Notes: generated by a model from the letters alone, not told the origin. A DNA stretch of 64,000 bases from CAYRVX01 sp964427875 (GCA_964427875.1 CAYRVX010000014.1:16085-80084), one strand, 5' to 3'. Counted from the first letter of the stretch, positions 41,214-49,156 are shown. Numbers and translations are program-made.

Positions 41214-42259
41214 ACCAAGACGGTCAGCTTGACTCGCGGTATCGACTGGAAGAACTGAAGCTCGAAGTCACGCACCGCTGCAACCTTCGGTGCGTCCATT
41301 GTTCCAGCGAAGGCGGCCCTGAGCGAGAGAACGGCATGACACGTGAGGACGCTCTCCGGATCGTGAATGAGGCACGCCTCTTGGGGGTGGAGCACCTGGC
41401 GGTGTCGGGAGGGGAAGCGATCCTGTGGGGTCCTATTAAGGAGTTGCTTGCAGCCTGGAGTACAGCAGAGACGAAGCTCTCCCTCTATGCCTCGGGGATC
41501 GCCGACCAAGCGCCCGACGTCATACAGACGATGAGCCGGATCCAGAATTCGCACATCATCTTCAGCCTCTACAGCCACCGGCCCGAAGTCCATGACGCCA
41601 TTACACAGTGTCATGGGAGCCACGGCCAGACACTCCGGATGGTTCACCTGGCGGTAGCTTTGGGTGTAAGAACGGAACTGCACTTCACCGCGATGCGAAC
41701 CAACTACCGCGACCTCCCTGCTGTGGCTCGCGTTGCGGCTTCACTCGGAGTGGGTCGTGTCAGCCTGCTTCGACTGGTCCCTCATGGGAGGGCCAGGGAA
41801 GCCGGGAATGCCCTGTTGTTATCGCGTGAAGACAACCTGCTCCTCCGCAAGGCGGTGACCGAGGCCAGCCAAGAGATGGATATTCGGGTAGGTTCGCCAT
41901 ACGGGTTCCTTGATGTCAGCGGTTCCCCGCGATGCAGCGCCGGCGTGGACACGCTCATCGTATCGCCCAGCCTCGTAATCTCGCCGTGCGATGCGTTCAA
42001 GCGGGTGCGCCCTGAGGAGATCGCCGGCACGGACGATTACTCCAGGCTGGACAGATGGTCGTTAGCAGACTGCTGGGAGAAGTCGCCGTATCTGAATGCC
42101 ATACGCAAGCACCTCCGGGAGCCTCACGTCTTGCCGTGCAGGGAGTGCTCGGCCTTCGAAAAGTGCTACTCCGGTTGCACGGCCCAGCGGTTCATCGCCA
42201 ACGGGAGGCTCGTTCGTGGCCCCGACCCAATGTGCCTGCGGAGGGTACCTGACTCATGA
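41210..42259 (+). CDS. Radical SAM enzyme with SPASM-like C-terminal cluster domain
   Basis: This is a 349-residue protein whose ATG overlaps the preceding stop. The SAM-cluster motif CxxxCxxC is 'THRCNLRCVHCSS' (Cys24, Cys28, Cys31), followed by the GGE-type motif 'LAVSGGEAILWG'. The C-terminal cysteines 'CSAGVDTLIVSPSLVISPC', then Cys310, Cys313, Cys319 and Cys323 ('CRECSAFEKCYSGC') and Cys342 fit a SPASM or twitch auxiliary Fe-S domain. SPASM enzymes usually modify peptides (PqqE, AlbA, AnSME), but no precursor peptide is visible; the carrier-like protein or the modified nucleotide may be the substrate. It is the last gene of the operon. Confidence 0.9.
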   Translation: MNQDGQLDSRYRLEELKLEVTHRCNLRCVHCSSEGGPERENGMTREDALRIVNEARLLGVEHLAVSGGEAILWGPIKELLAAWSTAETKLSLYASGIADQAPDVIQTMSRIQNSHIIFSLYSHRPEVHDAITQCHGSHGQTLRMVHLAVALGVRTELHFTAMRTNYRDLPAVARVAASLGVGRVSLLRLVPHGRAREAGNALLLSREDNLLLRKAVTEASQEMDIRVGSPYGFLDVSGSPRCSAGVDTLIVSPSLVISPCDAFKRVRPEEIAGTDDYSRLDRWSLADCWEKSPYLNAIRKHLREPHVLPCRECSAFEKCYSGCTAQRFIANGRLVRGPDPMCLRRVPDS

Positions 42260-43248
42260 CCATAAGCCTCGCCACTTGCACTTACGATGTGAATTCGCCG
42301 GCTGTACCTCCGGCTCGTCGCGGGGCGTGGGGATCGTGCGGGGGTCACTCGGGCACGATGACGCTGTGGATCGCGAGTTTTGGGGGCTCGCAGACGGCGC
42401 GGCCTGCGCTGCCTGCCGCGCTCGCCTTTGGCCGGCCCGTCGCCGGCACCGGTCTTTGCCGCCTCCAGGGCCTTCTCCATCTCCTGCTTGCTCCAGCGGG
42501 GCACTTCGAGGCCATCGTGCCTGCAGAGCGTCTGAAACCAGAGGTGGGCCATCACGGCGATAGCCCCCTTGCCGGGGTGGAGCCTGTCACGCGCGAAGCC
42601 CCACGGGTAGATCGGTTTGGTGGGCGTCCAGACGTCGGGGCCCGGGGCGAAGTTCTTGGGCTTGGTCTTCGCGTACGCCGCCAGCGCCAGGCGCTCGTTG
42701 CCGATCTGCGGCTCCATCGGATGCTTGTAGATGTGCATCGCCACGAAGACGAGATCGGCGCCGCTGTCGTGCAGCAGGCCAACGTACTTGCCGATGATGC
42801 CGGCGCCCTTCCGGATGTCCGCCCTGTCCTGCGGGCCGTCAATGCCTGCTCTTCGATCCGAGCCGTACGCCCACTGCAACGACTGCTGGCAGAGGACGAT
42901 CGCAGGCCGGTCGCCCCGGGACCCCAAGGCCTTCCTGAGCTTGCCCCAGGGCTTCAGCGGCTGGCCCGTCTCAACGTCCATCCACTTTGCGATGGGCGTG
43001 CCGCCGGCTGTCGCACTCACGACCTGCACGGGGCTCCTTGCCTTTCCCTCGAAGAACCGGTCGAGCTTCGCCTGGAGCACCTTCGGCCATTGGAACGACG
43101 TCGAATACCCGTTGACGACGATCAGCCGCGGCTGCCCGTTGAGGACCTTCAACGGCGTTCGGGACGAGGCGCCCTTCTCAGCCGGCGCGGCCGGCGAGAA
43201 CGGCGCACAGCAGACCACGGCAAGTGTGAGTGCCAAAGTAAGTGTCAT
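42166..43248 (-). CDS. Secreted SGNH-hydrolase-like protein with frameshifted C-terminus
   Basis: The 360-residue frame has a signal peptide (TLALTLAVVCCAPFSPAAPA) and an SGNH-like domain: 'RLIVVNGYSTSFQWPKVLQA', 'AIVLCQQSLQWAYGSDRRAG', 'GADLVFVAMHIYKHPMEPQI' and 'GFARDRLHPGKGAIAVMAHL' (the Asp-x-x-His block). After about residue 265 the frame turns into arginine/proline-rich nonsense and overlaps the end of the opposite radical SAM gene. In the +1 frame the sequence instead ends naturally as 'RAVCEPPKLAIHSVIVPE' with a stop at 42347-42345. So a frameshift, or a junction with another gene's tail, lies near 42400-42440. The esterase substrate is unknown. Confidence 0.75.
   Translation of the reverse strand: MTLTLALTLAVVCCAPFSPAAPAEKGASSRTPLKVLNGQPRLIVVNGYSTSFQWPKVLQAKLDRFFEGKARSPVQVVSATAGGTPIAKWMDVETGQPLKPWGKLRKALGSRGDRPAIVLCQQSLQWAYGSDRRAGIDGPQDRADIRKGAGIIGKYVGLLHDSGADLVFVAMHIYKHPMEPQIGNERLALAAYAKTKPKNFAPGPDVWTPTKPIYPWGFARDRLHPGKGAIAVMAHLWFQTLCRHDGLEVPRWSKQEMEKALEAAKTGAGDGPAKGERGRQRRPRRLRAPKTRDPQRHRARVTPARSPRPATSRRYSRRIHIVSASGEAYGHESGTLRRHIGSGPRTSLPLAMNRWAVQPE
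42345..42398 (-). repeat. Orphan gene tail, copy 1 of a 54-base repeat
   Basis: This is a 54-base segment ending in a stop codon. It matches 44418-44471 at 47 of 54 positions. In the frame ending at 42345 it encodes '...AVCEPPKLAIHSVIVPE', while the second copy encodes 'AVCELPKLAIHSVIVVE'. Mismatches are mostly conservative, so both copies descend from the 3' end of related genes (beta-strand ends such as 'lavHsVvVvE' are typical of glycosidase C-terminal sandwiches). Confidence 0.6.
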
Positions 43249-43451
43249 GAGTCATGCCTCTCCCAGCAGCGTCTGAGACGTCGCTTGCCATTGCTGACTT
43301 GAGGCCGCCTCTTGTGGGCGGCTCCCTTTCCGCCACTGGCGCTCATTGTACACGAATCCCGGTCCGCATTCCGGCAATGCGGGCCTGGGGTATTCTCCGG
43401 GCAGGCGCGATCCTGTTTCGCTACAATCGCCGGGCCGATAAGGAGACCGCA

Positions 43452-44387
43452 ATGAGACACAATCGATTCCGGACGATAGCCCTGGGCCTCGTCCTTGCGC
43501 TGGTCGGCTCGCGGGGCGCGGCGGAGGCGCCCCGAATCCGCCCCGTGCCGGAGCTCCTGCCGAGCGTCGATCGGACCGGCGAGACCGTCGTCAGGGAAAC
43601 GTGGGACTGGGCCGCGGCGATGATCCCGGTGGCGAGGAAGTTCACCGGCAGTCAGGGGCGGATCGTCCTGCTGGGCGACTCGCTGACCTACGCCAACCAG
43701 TCCACGCGCTGGGCCTGGAGCGTGCCCTGGAACAGGAAGGGCGCCTACACGGGGGCCGACAAGGCCGTCCTCCGCTGGTCGCATGCCTACGAGACGAACA
43801 AGCCGGCGAACGGCTGGTGGCTGGCGAAGGTGGATCGCCCGGGCGGGCGGAGCGAGACGGCCGCGTCCGGCATACGGACGAACCAGTACGTCAAGGGCGG
43901 TTTCCACGGCCTGCCGCCCCTGGGCGAGATCATCGCCAAGTACAACCCCCAGGTCGCCTTCATCCTGCTGGGCACGAACGACGCGACGGGCAGGCGGAAG
44001 CCCGCCGACGTGCTCAACGACATGAACACGATCGTCGAGATGCTGCTGGCCAACGGGACGATCCCCGTGCTGACCACACCCACGCCGCTTCGCTCGAAGG
44101 CCGCCCACGAGCGCCTCAGGGAGTACAACCGTCTGTACCTCCAGCTTGCCGCGGCGCGGAAGGTGCCCATCATCGACCTGTACGGCGAGGCGGTCTCCCG
44201 GCAGCCGGGCGGCAAGTGGGACGGGACGATCGTCGGCCGCGACGGCGTCCACCTGACGCACAAGCTTGCCGACGGCCCGCCGACCGAGGACAACCTGGCC
44301 AACTGCGGCTACCTCCTGCGCTGCTACCTGACCGTCCGGAAGCTCAAGGAGGTCAAGGCGAAGGTGATAGACAAGCTGGCGAAGTAG
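43452..44387 (+). CDS. Secreted GDSL/SGNH hydrolase (carbohydrate esterase-like)
   Basis: This is a 311-residue protein; the ATG at 43452 has AAGGAGA upstream and opens a signal peptide (RTIALGLVLALVGSRGAAEA). All four SGNH blocks are visible: 'GRIVLLGDSLTYANQS' (catalytic Ser), a glycine in 'TNQYVKGGFHGLPPLGEI', 'VAFILLGTNDATGR' (block III Asn) and 'VGRDGVHLT' (Asp-x-x-His). It resembles secreted acetyl esterases acting on polysaccharides. It is divergent from the SGNH gene at 43248, from which it differs strongly in sequence, and converges with the truncated LEPR-XLL gene, whose frame overlaps its last 35 bases. Confidence 0.92.
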   Translation: MRHNRFRTIALGLVLALVGSRGAAEAPRIRPVPELLPSVDRTGETVVRETWDWAAAMIPVARKFTGSQGRIVLLGDSLTYANQSTRWAWSVPWNRKGAYTGADKAVLRWSHAYETNKPANGWWLAKVDRPGGRSETAASGIRTNQYVKGGFHGLPPLGEIIAKYNPQVAFILLGTNDATGRRKPADVLNDMNTIVEMLLANGTIPVLTTPTPLRSKAAHERLREYNRLYLQLAAARKVPIIDLYGEAVSRQPGGKWDGTIVGRDGVHLTHKLADGPPTEDNLANCGYLLRCYLTVRKLKEVKAKVIDKLAK

Positions 44388-45069
44388 CCGCCGCGGGGGG
44401 CGGCGAACGCGGGGCGGTCACTCGACCACGATCACGCTGTGGATCGCGAGCTTCGGAAGCTCGCAGACGGCCTTGCCCGGGCGCGCGCCTCAGGGCCAGG
44501 TCGCCGCCGCTGTTGAAGATCCCGCCGCCCTCGTCGGCGTCGTTGCCCCGGACGATGACGCCCGTCAGGGACAGCTCGGCGGACATGACACAGATGCCGC
44601 CGCCGTCATCGTTCGGATCGACGGGTCCCCTCGTGGCACTGCCCCCCGTGATAGTCAGGCCGCTGATCGATGCGCTTGCGTCCCGTATGCGGAACACGTG
44701 GCTGTCGCCGTTGGCGTCGATCGTCAGTCGGTCGCGGCCGGGGCCCTGGAGGTCGATGTTGCTGGCGATGATCAGCTCGCCCATCTCCAGCGTGATGGTC
44801 CGGCCGCTGAGGCCGGGGGCGAACCGGATGACGTCGTCGCCGCTGCCGGCGGGGGCCTCGTTGACGGGCAGGTCGGTGTTGGCGGCCTGGATGGCCTCGC
44901 GGAGCGTCACGAAGCCGTCGGGGGCGACGCAGTCGGCCGCGCCGGTCACCGTGAACGTCGTGCTCAGCAGCAGGCGGGGCTCCAGCGGCTCCAGCAGGGC
45001 GCCTTCAACGCCGGGACGTTCCCGCGCCGCGCATGTCCGACCACAAGGCGACCTCCTCGCGCCCGGCAT
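44353..45069 (-). CDS. Truncated LEPR-XLL surface protein with CSLREAI-like beta-helix start (likely gene remnant)
   Basis: The frame opens with 'LLEPLEPRLLLSTTFTVTGA', the LEPR-XLL signal motif found at the N-terminus of giant planctomycete surface proteins. It continues with 'GFVTLREAIQAANTDLP' (CSLREAI-type domain) and the first rungs of a right-handed beta-helix ('RTITLEMGELIIASNIDLQG', 'ISGLTITGGSA', 'LSLTGVIVRGNDADEGGGIF'). Such proteins are normally many hundreds to thousands of residues long. Here the homology stops at 'NSGGDLAL' (about 44495), and the frame then runs in the wrong phase through the orphan tail repeat and into the opposite esterase gene. I judge it a deletion remnant. 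Confidence 0.65.
   Translation of the reverse strand: MPGARRSPCGRTCAARERPGVEGALLEPLEPRLLLSTTFTVTGAADCVAPDGFVTLREAIQAANTDLPVNEAPAGSGDDVIRFAPGLSGRTITLEMGELIIASNIDLQGPGRDRLTIDANGDSHVFRIRDASASISGLTITGGSATRGPVDPNDDGGGICVMSAELSLTGVIVRGNDADEGGGIFNSGGDLALRRAPGQGRLRASEARDPQRDRGRVTAPRSPPPAAATSPACLSPSP
44418..44471 (-). repeat. Orphan gene tail, copy 2 of a 54-base repeat
   Basis: This is the second copy of the 54-base segment at 42345-42398, also ending in a stop codon, encoding '...PGKAVCELPKLAIHSVIVVE' in its own frame. It abuts the broken end of the LEPR-XLL gene, so it marks the junction of a deletion that joined two gene fragments. Confidence 0.6.
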
Positions 45070-45176
45070 ATTCCGGCCCCAATGTCACGATTCGAGAAAA
45101 ATGGGCCCGGTTCAGAAACGGTAGCTCGGACGTAACAGTGCAGGGGAATGTCGCAAGTGCACGAGTCTTGGGAGAA

Positions 45177-45370
45177 GGCCCGGAGGGCCGGAAGGTTTTG
45201 GCCGTGGGCGTGAGCCCACGGAAGGCCGCCCCCCCCAACACAGAGCCCCGGAGGGGCGAAAGACAAGTCCCATTAAGGAAGTTCCTTACGCCCCTTCGGG
45301 GCTCGGGGTAGGAGGAGGCCGGGTTCCGGCGGCTCACGCCGCCGGCCAAAACCTTCCGGCCCTTCGGGCC
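45177..45370. repeat. Nested inverted-repeat element in a 600-base intergenic stretch
   Basis: The outer arms are 27 bases each (45177-45203 and 45344-45370) with one mismatch. Inside are 16-base arms at 45243-45258 and 45289-45304 (one mismatch, GAGCCCCGGAGGGGCG type), and at the core AAGGAAGTTCCTT (45275-45287). Small hairpins sit beside each outer arm (45203-45220 and about 45327-45345). The whole could extrude as a branched cruciform or a structured RNA. It resembles REP/MITE-like elements. I see no gene in the remaining parts of 45070-45667; arginine/proline-rich open frames across it are repeat artefacts. Confidence 0.75.
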
Positions 45371-45667
45371 TGCCTCCGGGCAGCGCCGCGGCGTGTGCGC
45401 GAAACGGCGGCGCAGTGTTACCCGCATCTGAACCAGGCCGAAAAATGACTTCCGCTTCCGTCCGCTGCCGAAGCGCGGCGCGGCGGAGCGGAACCGACTC
45501 CGTTTCCTCTTCACTAAGCGGGCGTAGAACAAGCAATAGGATACTCCCGGGTCGCCGACCTGTCAAGACGCAGCGAGACCCGCGGACCCGCCGGGAGGGG
45601 TGAGGCAAGATAAGGTCACCCGACGCGCCGGGAAACGCCGATGCAAGGTCTCTAGAGGGATTCGGCC

Positions 45668-46168
45668 ATGGAACTGTTCGACCGGAAGTTCAAGGAGCAG
45701 AAGAAGCAGTTCTTTCTCCAGTGTTTCCTGGCGATGGTCAGCGTCCTGACGGTGTTGATCATCCTGGAGGCCATCGCCTCGGCCGCCATCGTCGCGGCGC
45801 TTGGGGCCACGGCCTTTATCGTGTTCGCAATACCGAGGGCCAGGTCCTCCGCGGCCAGGGTGATCATCGGCGGCTACGTGATCGGAACGGTGCTCGGCAC
45901 GATCTGGCATTGGCCTGCACAACTGAAGCCGAGCGGGAACCCCGTGACGGACAGGTATCTTGCCCTCGCGTGCGGGGCCGTGGCCGTCGGGCTGGCCATC
46001 TTCGTGATGGCGATCACCAACCACGAGCACCCGCCGGCCGTCGGCGTCGCGCTCGGCCTGGCGATCGGGGAGTGGCGCTACGAGACCGTCGTGGTAATCA
46101 TGGTCGGTGTGATCGGCCTGTGCGTGGCCAAGTGGGTCCTCCGCGAGTGGATGAAGGACCTGGTGTGA
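45668..46168 (+). CDS. HPP-family membrane protein
   Basis: This 166-residue protein has four or five hydrophobic helices: 'FLAMVSVLTVLIILEAIASA', 'AALGATAFIVFAIP', 'VIIGGYVIGTVLGTIWHW', 'LALACGAVAVGLAIFVMAIT' and 'VVVIMVGVIGLCVAKWVL'. The conserved 'ATAFIVFAIPRARSSAARVI' and the short 'NHEHPPAVGVALGLA' with its His-Pro-Pro triplet are the hallmark of the HPP family (PF04982). Some cyanobacterial members move nitrite; the function of stand-alone ones is unsettled. AGAGGGA precedes the ATG. Transcription probably ends at the strong hairpin at 46298. Confidence 0.9.
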   Translation: MELFDRKFKEQKKQFFLQCFLAMVSVLTVLIILEAIASAAIVAALGATAFIVFAIPRARSSAARVIIGGYVIGTVLGTIWHWPAQLKPSGNPVTDRYLALACGAVAVGLAIFVMAITNHEHPPAVGVALGLAIGEWRYETVVVIMVGVIGLCVAKWVLREWMKDLV

Positions 46169-46297
46169 CGCTGCGGCAGAAAGCCTAAAGGCGCGAGGGC
46201 GATCGTGCCGAAGGGACAGACGAACAAACGCATCCGCGGCCCTCTGCAGACAGGTTACTGAATATTACCGTGCATAAAGCGGGTCACGCGGATCCGG

Positions 46298-46327
46298 CTC
46301 GGACGCTCTGTGCGTCCGAGTTTTTTT
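46298..46327 (+). terminator. Rho-independent terminator after the HPP gene
   Basis: CTCGGACGC (46298-46306) pairs perfectly with GCGTCCGAG (46312-46320) around a five-base loop and is followed by seven T (46321-46327). It lies 130 bases after the HPP stop and also between that gene and the convergent TPR gene. Confidence 0.9.
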
Positions 46328-46387
46328 CATAGAGCGGTGCTCGATGACTGTCCTCCCTCGGCCTGTCCGCACCCGAGCAGACCGCCC

Positions 46388-47976
46388 CTATAGGCCTCGC
46401 TTTGGCTCGTCCAGGCCCGATAGGTTCTTCCGGACCAGGGCGGTCTTGGGGTGGTCGTCGCCCAGGCGCTTGCGGCAGATAACCAGCGCGCGCTCGTAGC
46501 ACGCCCGCGCCTCCGGAAGCTCGCCCAGAGCCGCCAGAACGCTGCCGAGGTTGCTGACGTCCCTCGCTACCTTGGGATGCTCCGGCCCGAACGCTGCCTC
46601 GTCGATCTTCAGCGCACGCTCGTGGCACGCCCGCGCCTCGGAGAGCTCCCCCAGGTCTTGCAGGACGCTGCCGAGGTTGTTGACGACCATGGCGACTCTG
46701 GGATGCTCTGGCCCGAACGAGGCCTCGCCGATCCTCAGCGCCCGCTCGTAGCACGCGCGCGCCTCGGAAAGCTGCCCCAGGTCTTGCAGGACGCTGCCGA
46801 GGTTGTTTACGTCCGTCGCAATCTCGGGATGCTCCGGGCCGAAGGCGGCCTCGTCGATCTTCAGCGCTCGCTCGAAGCACCACCGCGCCTCGGCAACCTC
46901 GCCCAGGTCCTCCAGGACGCTGCCGAGGTTGTTTACGTCCGTCGCTACCTTGGGATGCTCCGGCCCGAACGCTGCCTCGTCGATCTTCAGCGCACGNNNN
47001 NNNNNNNNNNNNNNNNNNNNNNNNNNNNNNNNNNNNNNNNNNNNNNNNNNNNNNNNNNNNNNNNNNNNNNNNNNNNNNNNNNNNNNNNNNNNNNNNTCGC
47101 TACCTTGGGATGCTCCGGCCCGAACGCTGCCTCGTCGATCTTCAGCGCACGCTCGTGGCACGCCCGCGCCTCGGAGAGCTCCCCCAGGTCTTGCAGGACG
47201 GTGCCGAGGTTGTTGACGTTCGTCGCGACGTCGGGATGCTCCGGCCCCAAGATGGCCTCACGGATGGCTAGGGCCTGCTGCAAAGTGCTTCGGGCCTCGT
47301 CGTAGTCGGCTAGTGTGCTCAGGTGATTGCCCAGTTCGAGAAGCCAATCGGCGCGGGCCAGACGGATTGCCTCGTCCTGCGAATCCGCGTGCGCCTTGAT
47401 GCGGGATCTCAATTCCGTGATCCGCTCCTGTCTGTCCGGCAGCGGCAGGCCGTCATCCGTTCCCCACGAAGATGAAAGCCGCTCCAGCGCCAGCGCATCC
47501 GCCTCGGACAGATCGGGGAAGTGGACCGTGTCGCTGCGCCAATCCAGGAAGTCGGGCGTTTCCCGCCCCAGCAGACCCAAGAGGTACTCCGGAATCCATA
47601 GGACAACCGGCTGGCGGAGCTTCTCGGGCCATTCCGGCCTGCGGAGGTTCAGGGCCCGGAGGACCGGATGGCTGTCGTGTGCCAAGGGAATAGCCTTTTC
47701 CAGGTCCACGAGCATGACCGGCCCGGCCGGGCCGTCCGGCAGTTGGCGCAGGACTTCGTCAAGAAGATCGACCGTCTCGGCAGGCACGCTCACCGTGTGG
47801 ACCCTTACGCCGGGCATGGAATCGGCCAGTTGCTTCATCAAACGGTTTCGTGCGGCCGGCGTTCGAGCGACGGCGATGAAGAGAGCGAAGCCCTCGGCGC
47901 GCATCAACCCCCTGCGCAGCGACCGAAGGGCTTCACCCGCCGCGACTGTCTCATCCGCCCTCGTTGAACTTGGCAA
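46388..47976 (-). CDS. TPR (kinesin-light-chain type) protein with degenerate NTPase-like N-terminal domain, interrupted by an assembly gap
   Basis: Residues of about 1-170 look like a STAND/AAA-type core: 'LRRGLMRAEGFALFIAVART', 'GPAGPVMLVDLEKAIPLAHD' and 'QPVVLWIPEYLLGLLGRETP' with 'DFLDWRSDTVHF'. They lack a Walker A GxxxxGK. After a helical linker come at least six near-identical 42-residue TPR units built on 'RALKIDEAAFGPEHPKVA' and 'VNNLGSVLQDLGELSEAR'. The 100-N gap changes the apparent frame, so the gene is one unit of unknown total length. The start is TTG at 47976 (26-base overlap with the ATPase gene) or ATG at 47904, which has AGGGGG upstream. It probably works with the upstream ATPase. 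Confidence 0.8.
46997..47096. other. Assembly gap (100 N)
   Basis: Exactly 100 undetermined bases lie inside the TPR repeat array. Near-identical 126-base repeats on both sides explain why assembly failed; the gap length is a placeholder and the number of missing repeats is unknown. Confidence 0.98.
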
Positions 47977-49156
47977 GCGTTCGGATGACAGGGTTCACCT
48001 CGTACCAGGGAATGCCGTCCATGTACTCGAAGACGTGCAGGAGGAACAGCATCTGAAGATGATCTTCATCCTTCGGTATGTCGTTCCGCGGCTCGGCGAA
48101 CCCGCGGAGCTTCGGCCAGAAGGCATCCGGGACTTCCCTGAGCAGGCTGATGGCATAGTTATTGACGGCCTTTTCCGCGGCCTCGCGGGTGATGGGCAGA
48201 TCATCTACCGCGTTCGCCGAGGCCTGGAGGAACATCATCAGGTGGCGCGGGTGTCCACCGGTCATCCTGCACAGGTAGTGGCCGGTTCCCGGGTCGTCGA
48301 AGACGTCGGCGATGTCCACGTTCGCGTACTGGCAGCGCGCCTCGATCATCTCCCACATCTTCTGCATCCCCGGCGTTTCGGGCGCGGGGTCGGCCCTGTC
48401 GTCCGGGCGCAGACGGATCATCGGCACGGGAACGTTGTGCTCCCCGAAGGTCTGCTCCAGTTGGGCGCATCGCGGGGAGTAGATGAGCGAGATGGGCACG
48501 GTGTATATGACGTGGGTCTTCAGGCTCGCAAGCTGCTCGCTTCGATCGAGGAATAGCCGATCGTGGGTGTTCGTCTTGCCGTCGTCAACTGGCCGGCGGA
48601 CAAGCTTGTCCAGCCCGTCGATGATGAGCACGAGGCCTTCGTGGTCTGCCTTTCGCAAGGCGACGATTGCCTGGGTCAGAAGGTCATTGACCGCACCCAG
48701 CAGATCAGTGCTTTGGCGTTCGATGGCGTCGCGAAGCTGTCTTCGGGCGTTCGGGCGGTTCTTCAGTTCCACCGCCAGAGACACGAACGGGACATCGACG
48801 TCGGCCTCCTTGAGGACCAGCTCCTTCCCCAACAGACCTCTGACATCGTCCCACACGCGTTTCAGATAGGTTGACGTGGGGCTGAATCCCGGGATGTCCG
48901 GTTGCTTGAGTTGCTTCTGCAACGTGGACTTGAGGCGCAGCAGTTCGCTGGTCTTGCCGACCCCGCGGTGGCCGGCGAAGAGCTTGACCACGGGCCTGCC
49001 AGGGTCGGCACGGCGCAGGCTCCGCTCATAGAAGTCCACCAGGTTCTCGCCGCGCACGTCGTCGCACTTGACGTATCTCGGGTCGTCAGGTGACAGGGCT
49101 TCTCTGGGCTCGCACGATCTGACCAGACGAGTAATCGCATCGCCATCTGGAGTCAT
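47951..49156 (-). CDS. P-loop ATPase (AAA/STAND-like) paired with the TPR protein
   Basis: This is a 401-residue protein; the ATG at 49156 starts 'MTPDGDAITRLVRSCEPREA'. Walker A is GHRGVGKT (residues 62-69) and Walker B is LVLIIDGLDKL (from residue 175), with an Arg-rich sensor region and 'CRMTGGHPRHLMMFLQ' typical of the helical bundle of STAND/KAP-type ATPases. It resembles the NTPase half of signalling NTPases, with the TPR half encoded by the next gene (26-base overlap). Such pairs are found in signalling and in anti-phage defence, but no effector nuclease, protease or TIR domain is visible here. Confidence 0.82.
   Translation of the reverse strand: MTPDGDAITRLVRSCEPREALSPDDPRYVKCDDVRGENLVDFYERSLRRADPGRPVVKLFAGHRGVGKTSELLRLKSTLQKQLKQPDIPGFSPTSTYLKRVWDDVRGLLGKELVLKEADVDVPFVSLAVELKNRPNARRQLRDAIERQSTDLLGAVNDLLTQAIVALRKADHEGLVLIIDGLDKLVRRPVDDGKTNTHDRLFLDRSEQLASLKTHVIYTVPISLIYSPRCAQLEQTFGEHNVPVPMIRLRPDDRADPAPETPGMQKMWEMIEARCQYANVDIADVFDDPGTGHYLCRMTGGHPRHLMMFLQASANAVDDLPITREAAEKAVNNYAISLLREVPDAFWPKLRGFAEPRNDIPKDEDHLQMLFLLHVFEYMDGIPWYEVNPVIRTLAKFNEGG

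Noticed and set aside
45005..45608. Overlapping frames in the region before the HPP gene
   Set aside because: They translate the nested inverted repeats, have biased composition and no start-site signals.
46451..47305. Plus-strand frames opposite the TPR array
   Set aside because: They are antisense repeats of the TPR-coding DNA that run through the assembly gap.
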